A stretch of 64,000 bases of DNA from positions 22,810 to 86,809 of the forward strand of contig JALJEE010000206.1 of assembly GCA_023231475.1 (NCBI GenBank), in the 5' to 3' direction. The DNA is from Seison nebaliae (taxonomy: Eukaryota > Rotifera > Pararotatoria > Seisonacea > Seisonidae). A program made the position numbers and the translations under genes. The notes below the pieces were generated by a model that was given only the letters and a program-made list of their open reading frames with translations, was not told where the DNA came from and searched no databases. Positions 36,573 through 48,000 of the stretch are shown in pieces. How positions within the stretch are numbered: the first letter of the stretch is position 1; the number at the start of each line of letters is the position of its first letter.

Positions 36573-37098
36573 AATTCGATCACATTTTTTACGGACAACA
36601 ACTTTCATCATTTAACAATTATTAACCATTCTTTCTCTCTTCTTCTATTATCTTCTCTTCCAAATGAACTTAATTCATAAAGGAAGCTGATTTTTTATGT
36701 TCATATTCTCTTTTCTCCACAATCTCCCACACACAAACACACACAAGCCGCCCATCGATCTAATCGATTATTCTTTCAGAATTCTTAAATGCGACGAATT
36801 TAAATTGTCACTTCCTTCTTACCTTCATTTCGGATGTGGAATTTTTTAATACTAAAATTTAATTTATTCTCAATTGTTTATGATGGATTTTGTTCTTCTC
36901 TTTTCCTAATCCATTATCGTCGTTTTTATCATCGTTGTTCTACATGCCATTATCATGAACAATGTTGAAATTTTATGTTATTTATGATTTCTCTTTTTTT
37001 CTTCTTCTTCTTTCTTAGAACGTTCACATTCCTTTCGTTTCAGAATTGTCCAAACCAATCGTTACAAGATAAAAGAAAATTGAGGAGTTGTTTTTGGG
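36573..37098. other. Spacer between dymeclin and coatomer alpha
   Basis: This holds the dymeclin 3' UTR and the coatomer alpha promoter and 5' UTR. A CA-rich tract lies at about 36728-36746. A pyrimidine-rich acceptor-like TTTCGTTTCAG ends at about 37044, just before the coatomer start, so a 5' UTR intron is possible. Confidence 0.4.
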
Positions 37099-40000
37099 AT
37101 GTTGGTGAAAATCGAAACTAAATCAGCTCGAGTCAAAGGTCTCGCTTTCCACAATAAACGACCATGGCTCCTCGTCTCACTCCACAACGGAATCATTCAA
37201 TTATGGGATTTTCGAATGAATGCATTAATCGATACATTCGATGAACATGATGGTCCAGTACGTGGTATTGATTTCCATCATCAACAACCACTTTTCGTTT
37301 CAGGAGGAGATGATTATAAGATAAAAATTTGGAATTATAAATTACGTCGTTGTACGTTCACTTTATTGGGACATTTGGATTATATTCGTACCACATTTTT
37401 CCATCACGAATATCCGTGGGTGTTGAGTGCAAGTGATGATCAAACAATCCGTATATGGAATTGGCAATCTCGGACATCCGTTTCCGTTCTCACCGGTCAC
37501 AATCATTATGTGATGTGTGCACAATTTCATCCATCAGAAGATTTGGTTGTTTCAGCATCATTAGATCAAACAATTCGCATTTGGGACATTTCCACTCTGA
37601 GAATAAAGAATGTTGCACCGTCAGCTTCTCCAGATAATATCTCCGCACATTTAGTACGTCAAACAGGAACACCAGATTTATTTGGACAATCAGACGCGAT
37701 TGTTCGTCATATTTTAGAAGGACATGAACGTGGTGTTAATTGGTGTTCATTTCATCCATCTTTACCATTAGTCATTTCAGCGGCTGATGATCGAACGGTG
37801 AAATTGTGGCGATATAATGAGAGTAAAGCATGGGAAGTCGATTCATGTCGTGGTCATTATGGTAATGTCTCCTGTGTATTATTTCATCCAAGACAGGAAT
37901 TGATCATTTCAAATTCAGAAGATCGATCTATACGTGTTTGGGATATGAGTAAACGAACATCTCTTCATATCTTCCGACGTGATTCTGATCGTTTTTGGGT
38001 ATTGACAGCTCATCCAACTCTCAATTTATTTGCCGCTGGTCATGATAATGGTTGTGTCGTCTTCAAATTAGAACGAGAACGTCCAGCTTATATTGTTCAT
38101 ACAAATAAAATGTTTTATGTAAAAGATCGATATATTCGATGTCTCAATTTCGATACAGATAAAGATACGGCAATTATTCTAATGAGGAATCATGCAGCAA
38201 CATCAGCTGCTTCTACTAATCCAGCAATTACTCAATCGGGAAAGAATATGCCATATTCTCTCAGTTATAATCCAGCTGAGAATTCCATTCTAGTTAATAT
38301 TCGTCCCAGTTCCTGCGACTTATATCCACTCACTAACAAATCCGGACAAACAACAATTCCATCAGAACCGACCGAACCGATGAGAAGTAATGGATTAACA
38401 GCGATTTGGGTGGCAAGGAATCGTTTCGCTATTCTCGGACGACCATATGCTGATCGTACTATCACCATTCTCATCAAGAATCTCAGTAATGAGATTGTGA
38501 AGAAATTACAATTATCAGATATTGATGAAATATATGCGGGTGGAACAGGATTTCTTTTATTAAGAGATGGTGACAATATTCGTTTATTTGATATTCATCA
38601 CAAAAGATGTGTTAGTCAAATTCGTGCTCCAAAAACTCGATATATTTCATGGAATCAAGATGGAAGTTATGTGGCTTTAATGGCAAAGAATATCGTTACA
38701 ATTTGTAATCGTCGTTTGGAGAGTGTTTGTTCAGTGAATGAAACAACTCGAATTAAAAGTGGAATATGGGATCCATGTAATGTTTTCATTTACACGACAG
38801 CCAATCATATCAAATATACATTATTGTCTGGAGATCATGGAATTATTAGGACATTAGATATGATCGTTTATGCAACGAAAATTGTTGATCAATCTATTTA
38901 TTGTCTCGATCGACAAGTTCGTGCTCGTGTCCTCAATGTCGATACAACAGAATATCGTTTCAAGAATGCCATCGTTAATCAGAATCATGATGAAGTGATG
39001 CATATGGTGAGGAATGCAAATTTGGTGGGACAAGGAATCATCGCATTTATGCAACAGAAAGATTATTCGGAATTAGCATTACAATTTGTGAAAGATTTAA
39101 AAACGAGATTTGCACTTGCACTTGAATGTTCTCGGATCGATGTAGCGTTAGAATGTGCGAAAGAGATCGACGAACGTCAATGTTGGGATCAATTGGCTCG
39201 TGAAGCTTTATGGGCTGGTGAACATGAGACGGTAGAATTCGTTTATAAACGAAATAAAAATTTCGATAAATTAAATTTCTTTTATCTCATTACTGGAAAT
39301 ATTGAGAAGTTGGAGAAGATGTTAAAGATCGGTTTCTTTTATTTTTCTCATTCTTTAAATTTTATTCTTTCTTTTTAGCTGAAATGAGATCAGATTTTAA
39401 TCTTCATTATTTCAATTCACTTTGTTTGGGGAGAGTGGAAGAGAGAGTGAAATTGTTAGAAAGTTGTGGTGAGATGTCACTCGCCTATCTCACTTCCGCC
39501 ACTCATGGATTGGAGGAACGTTGTGGAGAAATTAGTAAACAATTGACCGTCATACCAAAAATAGATGATCATGCACTTCTTTTCGTTCCGCCTTTACCAA
39601 TCACACCATTAACCGATGATATTTCTTGGCCTCAACTTCACATTAGTCACATGCCACTTAGAACGAGTCATACCGACGCTGCCGGACGTACAATCCATCA
39701 CACTTCTGATTTAGATGGAGAAATTAAAGATGAAGATCTTATCGGCAAATGGGATGACGCCAATCTCGATCTTGATTCCGTTACGAAAGATGGAGAAGGT
39801 GTCGGCGACGAGATGGTAGATGAAGGTGGATGGGATGATGAATTGGATATAACAGCTGATTTGGAAATTGCGGAGAGTGAATTGTTAGTAAGTGAAACAC
39901 ATAAACAAGAAGTACTTCATGCATATCCTGCTTCTTCCATCGCTAAACAATGGTCTTATTTATCATCAAGAATTCTCCATCATGTAATGGCAGGTGATTT

Positions 40001-41268
40001 CCAATCATCATTTAAAGTTTAATTTTTGTTTAAATTAAAATTTTAATTTTTTTTCTTTTTTTTTTTTTCTTCTTCAGTTATTAAAGAATCAATTTGGTGT
40101 AGTAAAATTTGAAGAATACAAAGACATTTTCCTTATGACTTTCGCCAGTGCCAAATGTGGATTCAGTCCCTTATCTAATTTGCCTCCAGTCGTTGTTCAT
40201 CCTGTTAAACGGTTTACTCACATCTTATTATTATAATCATCATTCATATTTCTTTAGACAACGCTGTTCAACTGGTAAATCGACTTTATTACCATTCGAT
40301 ACGATAAAGATCGATTCTCTCATTCGATGGTTACAGAACGGTTATCATCTTTTTACCGTCGCTCGTTTGAAGGAAGCGGGAGACATCTTCCGTAAAATAC
40401 TTCTTTATACACCACTTCTCCCACTTGAATCGAGGAATGATCTGAATGAAGTTTTTTTTTTATTTTTCAAATTTTTCAATTTTTTTCAAATTTCCATCAG
40501 ATCGAAAAATTGACAGAAATCTGCAAGAATTACATTCTTGCAACGAAAATGGAGAGTCTCCGACGCGAACTCAACAAAAGCAAAGACGACGAATCGAACA
40601 AAGTGAGAGCGACTGAAGTTTCATAAATTTTCTTTCAAATAATTTCCATTTTCTTCCAATTCCATCATAGTTGGCACTTTATCTCTCCAATTTACCATTA
40701 GAACAATGTCATCGATTAATCTTCTATCGAACTGCACTTGGCAACACTTTCAAACTGAGAAATTTCAAATTAGCTCTCAATCTTGGTAGTCGTCTTATTG
40801 AAATGGGACCAAAAGCAGAAACGGTCGAACAGGTTTCCCTTTTTCTTTTCTAACACGAAAACATTTGAATTTATGAAATTATTTAGACAAGAAAAATAAT
40901 TCGTTGTTGCGAAGCGAATCCTGTCGATGTAGTCGAATTAAATTATGATTTATATAATCCATTTGAAGTGTGTTGTGCTTCATTCACTCCAATTTATCGG
41001 TTTGATTTTATATTTATATTATACTCATTTCCTCTAATTAATTCATCTAATTTGTAGTGGACGACCAGTTGTGAGATGTCCTTTATCTTCAGCCGCTTAT
41101 CATCCAAAGTATAAAGGAGAACTCTGTCAAATTTCTAACGTTTCACTTTCAATTTAATTCCTCATTTTTTTAAATTTATTTTCTCATCTTTTTATTCAAT
41201 TTTCCCATTTTTAGGTAACGGAAATTGGTCAAGAATGTTGCGGTCTTCAATTGCCATCACATCATTAA
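37099..41268 (+). CDS. COPA: Coatomer subunit alpha (alpha-COP), nine exons
   Basis: Large WD40 subunit of the COPI coat, which binds dilysine cargo tails for Golgi-to-ER retrieval. Exons: 37099-39331, 39379-40016, 40078-40211, 40258-40450, 40501-40602, 40671-40832, 40887-40999, 41058-41139 and 41215-41268. They join in frame to 1236 residues, against 1224 in human. The N-terminal propeller starts with [17 protein letters not shown] and has repeated ..IRIWD/W units to about residue 310. An alpha-solenoid ([18 protein letters not shown] region, here [18 protein letters not shown]) and an acidic linker with WDDELDI follow. The C-terminal domain has [24 protein letters not shown] and [11 protein letters not shown]. 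Introns are 46-75 nt and seven of eight start GTT. The stop codon overlaps a polyadenylation signal. Confidence 0.96.
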
Positions 41269-41272
41269 TAAA
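41267..41272 (+). terminator. Polyadenylation signal overlapping the COPA stop codon
   Basis: The stop TAA (41266-41268) runs into AATAAA, so stop and signal share two bases (TAATAAA). If used, the 3' UTR would be only a few tens of bases. Confidence 0.5.
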
Positions 41273-41674
41273 ATTTTCCTTCTACAACTCATCCTTTTTC
41301 TTCTCCCTAAAACTATCAACATTTTATTCAATGGAACATTAAATTTTAGTTGAATTATTTAAATGAATATTTCATAAACGAATCGACTTTTTCTTATTTC
41401 TTTTTTTCTCCATATAAAATGGAATCGATATATGCGAATCGATAAATTCCTCAATTTCATTTCTCTTCACATTCTCCATAATTTCATTACATAATAAGAA
41501 AATTAAAGAAGAAATAAATGAAAAAAATGAATTTGTTTCCGACTTATTTTTGAAAATATCATAAATTTCTCAATTGTAGATGCGTAATTCTAATGGAAAA
41601 TTTATGGAAATTTTGAATTATGAGAATTTTGAATTGAATGAAAGCTTTTAACCTGAAGTAATTAACCTTAGAAA
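41273..41674. other. Spacer between COPA and PreP
   Basis: About 400 nt of AT-rich DNA with no coding segment seen. It contains the PreP promoter by position. Confidence 0.4.
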
Positions 41675-44600
41675 ATGTTACGACGATTAGTGTACGGATC
41701 ATGGAATGGGATACGATGGAATAGTAATCAGATATCGTTCCGAAACAACAGAAAAATTTTCGAATTGAGTAATGAGAGTGAAGTGAAAGAATTAAATTTA
41801 CATATACAACTCTATAAACATCTATCGTCGAATGCGCAATATATTCATTTGAGGAAGAAAGATGAAGAGAAATCATTTAGTTGCACTTTTCCCACTATGC
41901 CCATGGATGATGGTGGAGCGGCTCACATTCTTGAACATGTCGTACTTTGTGGATCGGAACAATATCCTTGTCGTGATCCATTTATGAAGATGATTCAACG
42001 ATCATTCGCTACATTCATGAATGCGATGACATCACATGATTGGACGATGTATTTATATTCGACTGTGAACGAGAAAGATTATGAGAATCTTATGAGAATT
42101 TATATGGATGCTGTTTTCTTTCCATTAATACGAGAAGCAGATTTCCTTCAAGAAGGATGGAGATTAGCGATTAATGAGAAAGGAAAGAATGAAGTGAAAG
42201 GTGTAGTGTTCAATGAGATGAAAGGCGTTTTTTCTGATCGACATAATTTGTATGTTCGACGATTATTCCGTCATCTATTACCATCACATACTTATTCATT
42301 CGAATCTGGTGGAGATCCATTATCAATTCCCAACGATCTACCAAATGTGGAAGATTTAAGAAATTTCCATTTACAACATTATTCGATAGATAATGCTCAT
42401 TTGATGAGTTATGGTGAATTGAATTTAGAGAAACAATTCGATTTCCTTCATTATAATTTTCTCTCAAAATTAATATCTAGTAAACGATCGAATAAAGAAT
42501 ATGTTCCGTTAGAGAAGAAATGGTCGAAAGAGAAATTCCTCCAATTGACATCGCCAGTGATTGAAGATATTGACCGTGAGAAACAATGTATCTCCTCAAT
42601 ATCCTGGTGTTTGAATGACGTGAGAGATGTGGAACATCAATTCGCTTGGCAAATTCTCTCACATCTATTATGTGGAACGGAGAAATCTCCTTTCTATCAA
42701 CGATTGTTGACGAAAGAAAAAATCGGTTCAATCTTCTCACCAGATTCCGGTTATCATACACATCAGAGAAATTGTATCTTTTCGATTGGTGTGGAGAATA
42801 TGAGGGTAGAGGAGTTCGATCAATTCTACAAATTAATTTTCGAAACGATCGATGAAATCATCATCAACGGTTTCGATCCAAGACAATTAGATGCCATTCT
42901 TCATTCTATAGAATTATCCGTCAAAGAAGTCAAATCTAATTTTGGAATTCAATTATTTACTAGACTTATTGGACCATGGATGCATGGTGCCGACATTTTC
43001 CACGTTCTCCAAATCAATCGACAAATCAAAAATTTGTTAAAGAAATTAAAAGAGAATCCGAAATATTTCCAAGAGATTCTCAAGAGAGATTTAATCGATA
43101 ATCATCATCGTTTAATTTGTCGAATGGAACCGGATGAGAAATATTCAGAGAAATTGTTTGAAGAAGAGAATGAATTGATAAAAAAGTTAAGTGGAAAAAT
43201 TTCAATGGAAAAAATCGAAGAAAATCAAATTAAATTGGAAGAGGCTCAAAATGAAATGGTGAATGAATCGATACTTCCCCAAATGAGATCGATTGATGCG
43301 AAAGAGAATTTAGAAATTTATCCACCTACCACAATTGTTCCATTATGTTCGAATAATTCTTCTGTTTATCATGACACTCTCTGGTATTATCAACAATCGA
43401 CGAATGATCTTATTTATTTTCGATTTATTAACAATCTCCAATTTCCATCAATGTCTCAACAACAATTTCATGAGAAACAATTACTCTTATCATTCATCTC
43501 TTCTCTATTCACGTCGATCGGATCGAAATCGATGACATATGACGAATTGAGTGAAGAAATTGATTTGAATACGGGAGGAATTGATTTATCTTCCAATCTT
43601 GTATCGACGAGTGAAAATGAAGAGAAATTTTATCAACATCTTCAATTATCTTCCGTTTGTCTTCCACAAAATCGTAAGAAGATGTTCCAATTGTTCCATG
43701 ACATTTATGATGGTTTCCAACATAGATTAAATAATGAATCGAAACGAATTCGTCATTTGTTATCGATGAAAATATCATCGAGTAATTCCGCAATTCCAAC
43801 TATCGGTCATCGATATGCGATGCAATTATCGAGAGCATTACTCCAAACGAAACCATCAATCATACAGGAATTACATAGCGGATTACACAACTTGTCATTT
43901 CTGATGAATTTGGATGAATTGTCAGATGAAGATATCAGGAAATTATCATTCAATTCAATCCATTATCTCAATGGAATAATTTCGGAGAAATCATCAGAAC
44001 GACGATGTGCTGTCCATTCATCTCAAACGAATTTATCTTCACTTCTCCCGAATTACAAGGAAGAAAGTGCGAAACTATTCGATCAATCATTTAACGTTAC
44101 ATCTGAAATGAAATCGTCGACAAATCTCACAATTTCTACAAATCTCTTCCATCAGAATGAAGCGACACGGAACGTCTGTATTTTGATGCCTTTCAACGTG
44201 AACTATGTGGGGAGAGCACTCGAGACAAGAGTGTCTCCTAAATCGGACGACGCAGTTCGTTTGACTTTATTGAGTTCAATTCTATCCAATAAATTTCTAC
44301 TAAAACAAGTTCGAGAGAAAGGTGGAGCTTATGGTGTCGGATGTACTTACTCATTATATGACGGTATTCTCTCCTTCTTCTCCTATCGCGACCCACAAAA
44401 TATTCGAACATTAAAAGTATTTGACGAAAGTATCAAATGGATCTCTTCCAACATCAACGAACAATTTATAGAGGAAGCGAAAATTTTCGCTCTACAAAAC
44501 TTCGATCGACCTCAACTACCGAAATCGAGAGGTCTATCACTTTTCATGTCAAAAATGGCGTTGTCAGAACAAAATGAATTTCGCTCGAAAATAATTGACA

Positions 44601-44764
44601 AAAATAAAGAATTTACTACCATCGACCAAATGGAGGATACTGCCCGACGAATTCTGCTACCACTTCTTTCTGATAAGACACGTCAATCGTCCGTTGTGAT
44701 TGGAAGTGAAAATTTAGAAAATTTTTATTGTTCTACAATTAAATCTTTGATTGAAATTAAATAG
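41675..44764 (+). CDS. PITRM1: Mitochondrial presequence protease PreP (M16C zinc metallopeptidase), single exon
   Basis: Matrix peptidase that degrades cleaved targeting peptides and other unstructured peptides. It is 1029 residues and intronless. The inverted zinc motif HxxEH is HILEH at residues 84-88 (H84, E87 as general base, H88), and the third zinc ligand is E181 in VVFNEMKG, a spacing close to human PITRM1. The C-terminal half has QVREKGGAYGVG and FSYRDPQN, where the arginine and tyrosine that complete the active site lie. The N terminus (MLRRLVYGSWNGIRW) is basic without acidic residues for about 29 positions, as expected for a mitochondrial presequence. The start is the first ATG. 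It lies between COPA and UNC80 on the same strand with separate spacers. Confidence 0.96.
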   Translation: MLRRLVYGSWNGIRWNSNQISFRNNRKIFELSNESEVKELNLHIQLYKHLSSNAQYIHLRKKDEEKSFSCTFPTMPMDDGGAAHILEHVVLCGSEQYPCRDPFMKMIQRSFATFMNAMTSHDWTMYLYSTVNEKDYENLMRIYMDAVFFPLIREADFLQEGWRLAINEKGKNEVKGVVFNEMKGVFSDRHNLYVRRLFRHLLPSHTYSFESGGDPLSIPNDLPNVEDLRNFHLQHYSIDNAHLMSYGELNLEKQFDFLHYNFLSKLISSKRSNKEYVPLEKKWSKEKFLQLTSPVIEDIDREKQCISSISWCLNDVRDVEHQFAWQILSHLLCGTEKSPFYQRLLTKEKIGSIFSPDSGYHTHQRNCIFSIGVENMRVEEFDQFYKLIFETIDEIIINGFDPRQLDAILHSIELSVKEVKSNFGIQLFTRLIGPWMHGADIFHVLQINRQIKNLLKKLKENPKYFQEILKRDLIDNHHRLICRMEPDEKYSEKLFEEENELIKKLSGKISMEKIEENQIKLEEAQNEMVNESILPQMRSIDAKENLEIYPPTTIVPLCSNNSSVYHDTLWYYQQSTNDLIYFRFINNLQFPSMSQQQFHEKQLLLSFISSLFTSIGSKSMTYDELSEEIDLNTGGIDLSSNLVSTSENEEKFYQHLQLSSVCLPQNRKKMFQLFHDIYDGFQHRLNNESKRIRHLLSMKISSSNSAIPTIGHRYAMQLSRALLQTKPSIIQELHSGLHNLSFLMNLDELSDEDIRKLSFNSIHYLNGIISEKSSERRCAVHSSQTNLSSLLPNYKEESAKLFDQSFNVTSEMKSSTNLTISTNLFHQNEATRNVCILMPFNVNYVGRALETRVSPKSDDAVRLTLLSSILSNKFLLKQVREKGGAYGVGCTYSLYDGILSFFSYRDPQNIRTLKVFDESIKWISSNINEQFIEEAKIFALQNFDRPQLPKSRGLSLFMSKMALSEQNEFRSKIIDKNKEFTTIDQMEDTARRILLPLLSDKTRQSSVVIGSENLENFYCSTIKSLIEIK

Positions 44765-45052
44765 TTTTCAGCTTCTCCCACTTCTTCAAACATTAAATTG
44801 TCGATAGTTTCTATTATGAAATCGGTATATTGTCACCCTGTTGGTAGTAGGAAATTTTAAAGTGAAAATGGACAATAGAAGAAAATATTTAAATGGGTGG
44901 GTGATTGAGAGAATTAGCTAAATATTTAAAATGTGCTTTGGATGAAAAAATAAGACGTTCTTCCAAGACGATTAAGCAGATATGATGATAATTGCTCATC
45001 TATTGATTACATATTATCTATGTGCAGGAATTGATAACAGATATCGCAAAGT

Positions 45053-48000
45053 ATGAATAATATTGCAGGGAGTAATAATGAGGAAGAGGAGGAGAAGGAG
45101 CGGAATGAATTAGTCGCTGTTAGGAGAGTTGGTAGTACCGACGCCTTGCTCGACTGGTCTACTCTACCAATTGAGGTGCAAATCTTCCTATGGAAACAGA
45201 CCGGGTTAGTTGACGCTCTGTCATTCGCTGGATTATGTTGTAACGATATTCATTCCATTCAACTATATTTAGTCCATTTTACATGATGAAATTTGCTAAT
45301 TTAATCGAAGCGTCCGCATTGGTAACTTATTAAATTTCTTTTTAAAAAACTCTTTAGCGTTATGTTCAGTTGTATTTGTGTTGTTGTGATAAGAAGTCGT
45401 GCTAAGTCTCTAATTTTTTTAAATATTTAATTTCTTTAATTTTTGAAGACGTTCGACCGAATGGCAGTACAGAATAGTACACAAGGCTTAATTCCAACTC
45501 TCCAACATACGACTAGTCTAAAAAAACGACGGAATCTTTCTCGAAAGGATAAGAAGAAAGAGGAGGATGATATTGAAGATTCGAATACCATCCAAGATAT
45601 AACGGACATTCCTCATGACTTATTAAGATCGTCCACTTTGCCACATGTCCTAATGGCTCTATGTGCCGTCTCACGTTCTAGATATTCGAGTGCCACAAGA
45701 CGATTATTGAAGATTTTAACTAATATTATCACTAAAACGAAAGAGATTAATATTTCCGAAATCCAATTATTCCTCCACGTCGTCATTCCTTTAGTGTTCG
45801 TTTCTGATTTGACTGTGAACGATGAACAACATTCGGCCGAACCCAATTCCTCCAATTTATTCATTCTAAATTCCACCAATATCAATTCGAATACTAATCC
45901 ATCAGCTCCTAATAAATTACCGACAACATCCAGTTCGAATATGAAGAATTTTTCAGGAATGAATTGTAATATCGCGTGTCATTTGAAAGGATTGCCTGAC
46001 GAGACATTCGCAGCGATTTGGGAACCGATCTTACAATTCCAAACTCCATTCCCAATTCCGGTGAATGAAACAAAAACGAACATTTCGAATGTGAGAGAAC
46101 CAACTAATTTAATCCAACCCACCATTTTTACGATGCCTGCATCTCATTGTTATATCGAGAAGAAGAAACTGGTAACGATTTCAAGATATTCTTCTTTCAT
46201 CAGTTCTAATGAATTGCCGATGAATTTGTTGGAAGAGAAGAATGAATCGTCTTCACTTAAACTTCCTCACTTACATCGAATTCAATTGAAAAGTGAAACA
46301 TCTTTGACTCAACGTTCGAGTTCGTTATCTGACGATCTCCATCATTCTCCAACTTCAGCATTGTCCTTATCACAATCCGATTCCAAATCATCACTCGACG
46401 ACGATTATTATACATGTAACGATGACATAAAAGATTTGAATAAACCATCAGCAATTATCAATAGAATGATAACGTCCAGTGATAGAATGAAAGATCAAAT
46501 TCGACGATTGAAACGTGTTTCATATGATCATGTGAGATTGAAATTAAAAAAGAGAAATTTTAGGAAATCTACTCGGAAAAATTTATCGATATCAACTGAA
46601 AATTATTGTCCGAAATCCAATAAGAAATCATTAAAGAATCAAGATATCACTCCAAATACCATACACAACAACAACAATAACAACAATATTCAATTCCATC
46701 CATTTTTATTGAATAATCCACTTCAACTTAACAAATGTCGTCAAGTTAATTATATTACGACATTTGATGTTGCTGTTATCCGATTATCATTTACTTCCAA
46801 TTGGTGTTCCGTTGGATATTGGTGGATCGTTAATTATTTACATCAACGTCTCCCAATATTAATCGGCAATCAGATGATGCCCAAACAGTTGGAGATGAAA
46901 TCTGAAAATAATCATAAACGAAAATCAGACGAACGAATGTCCAAATGGAAAGAAAAACAATTCGAATTGATTAAATTAGAAGAGAAACGATCCCGATTTC
47001 AACGGTTCCATTCCATAATTCGACGATTTCAAGGATCGGCCAAAATTGAACGTTATGCCCGAAAGAATCTCCCAAAATCTTTCATCGATCGAGATACGAA
47101 AAATAAGAAACGGAAATCATTATCTCTTCTCGATGTCCAATATGTTAATCAAAAACGACAACATAATCATCCAACAAATCTTTGTCGTCGATATAGTGAT
47201 TGTGTGAATTATTTTGAGAATGATCTCCAAACCATTCGTGAAACGCGTCAATGTTTTATGAGGAATCAGAAATATGAAGAAAAATCAGGAAAACTCATTT
47301 CCTCACCATCATTATCCTCATTATCTCAATTGACACAATCGACTTATAAAAAAAATGAAGTTGGGAGTTGTCATTGTTCGACTATCGAACCGTCCGCTTC
47401 ATTCGAAGTAGCAAAATTAGAAGATATTCGTCGATGTTCCTCCACTTTGCAAAAAGAAGTTTTTCCATCATATTCCTCCGTTTCTAATCGAACCGACAAT
47501 GATGAAACGACAAATATGGAGACGAGTGGTATCGATTCGCCCAATATAAAAAAATTAAATTTCGATGACGAATATATTGAAATTACACATCGACAAATAG
47601 TTTCAGGTGCGACACTTTATCTCGACAGTGACGGATATTTCCATCCTCATATTCTCTTCACTTCAATCCGATTCCTCATTTTCAAACTCATTCAAACCAT
47701 CGGCAATACAAACGAGACATATTCTCTCCATATCGCCGCCACTAAACAAAAGAAGTTTCTTAAAACGAATCCGAACGATCTAACCGATTCCTTACCGATT
47801 TGGCTCCACGACACCAGTCAATCCACCACACACCTCAACGACGATAATTCGACAAAGAATAAAAATGAGAATTCAAAACAAGTCTTAAATGAGAAATTAT
47901 GTAAATGTAAAATTCCAATAAAGGAGCAACAACAACTTTATTCTGTAATTTCTGGTCAATATTCCCATCGACGATATACTGTTTCCACGGCGAAAATTAT

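Noticed and set aside
39384..40853. Independent small genes downstream of the coatomer alpha main exon
   Set aside because: They align in order to the C-terminal third of alpha-COP and join in frame. Apparent ends and starts are introns of 46-75 nt.
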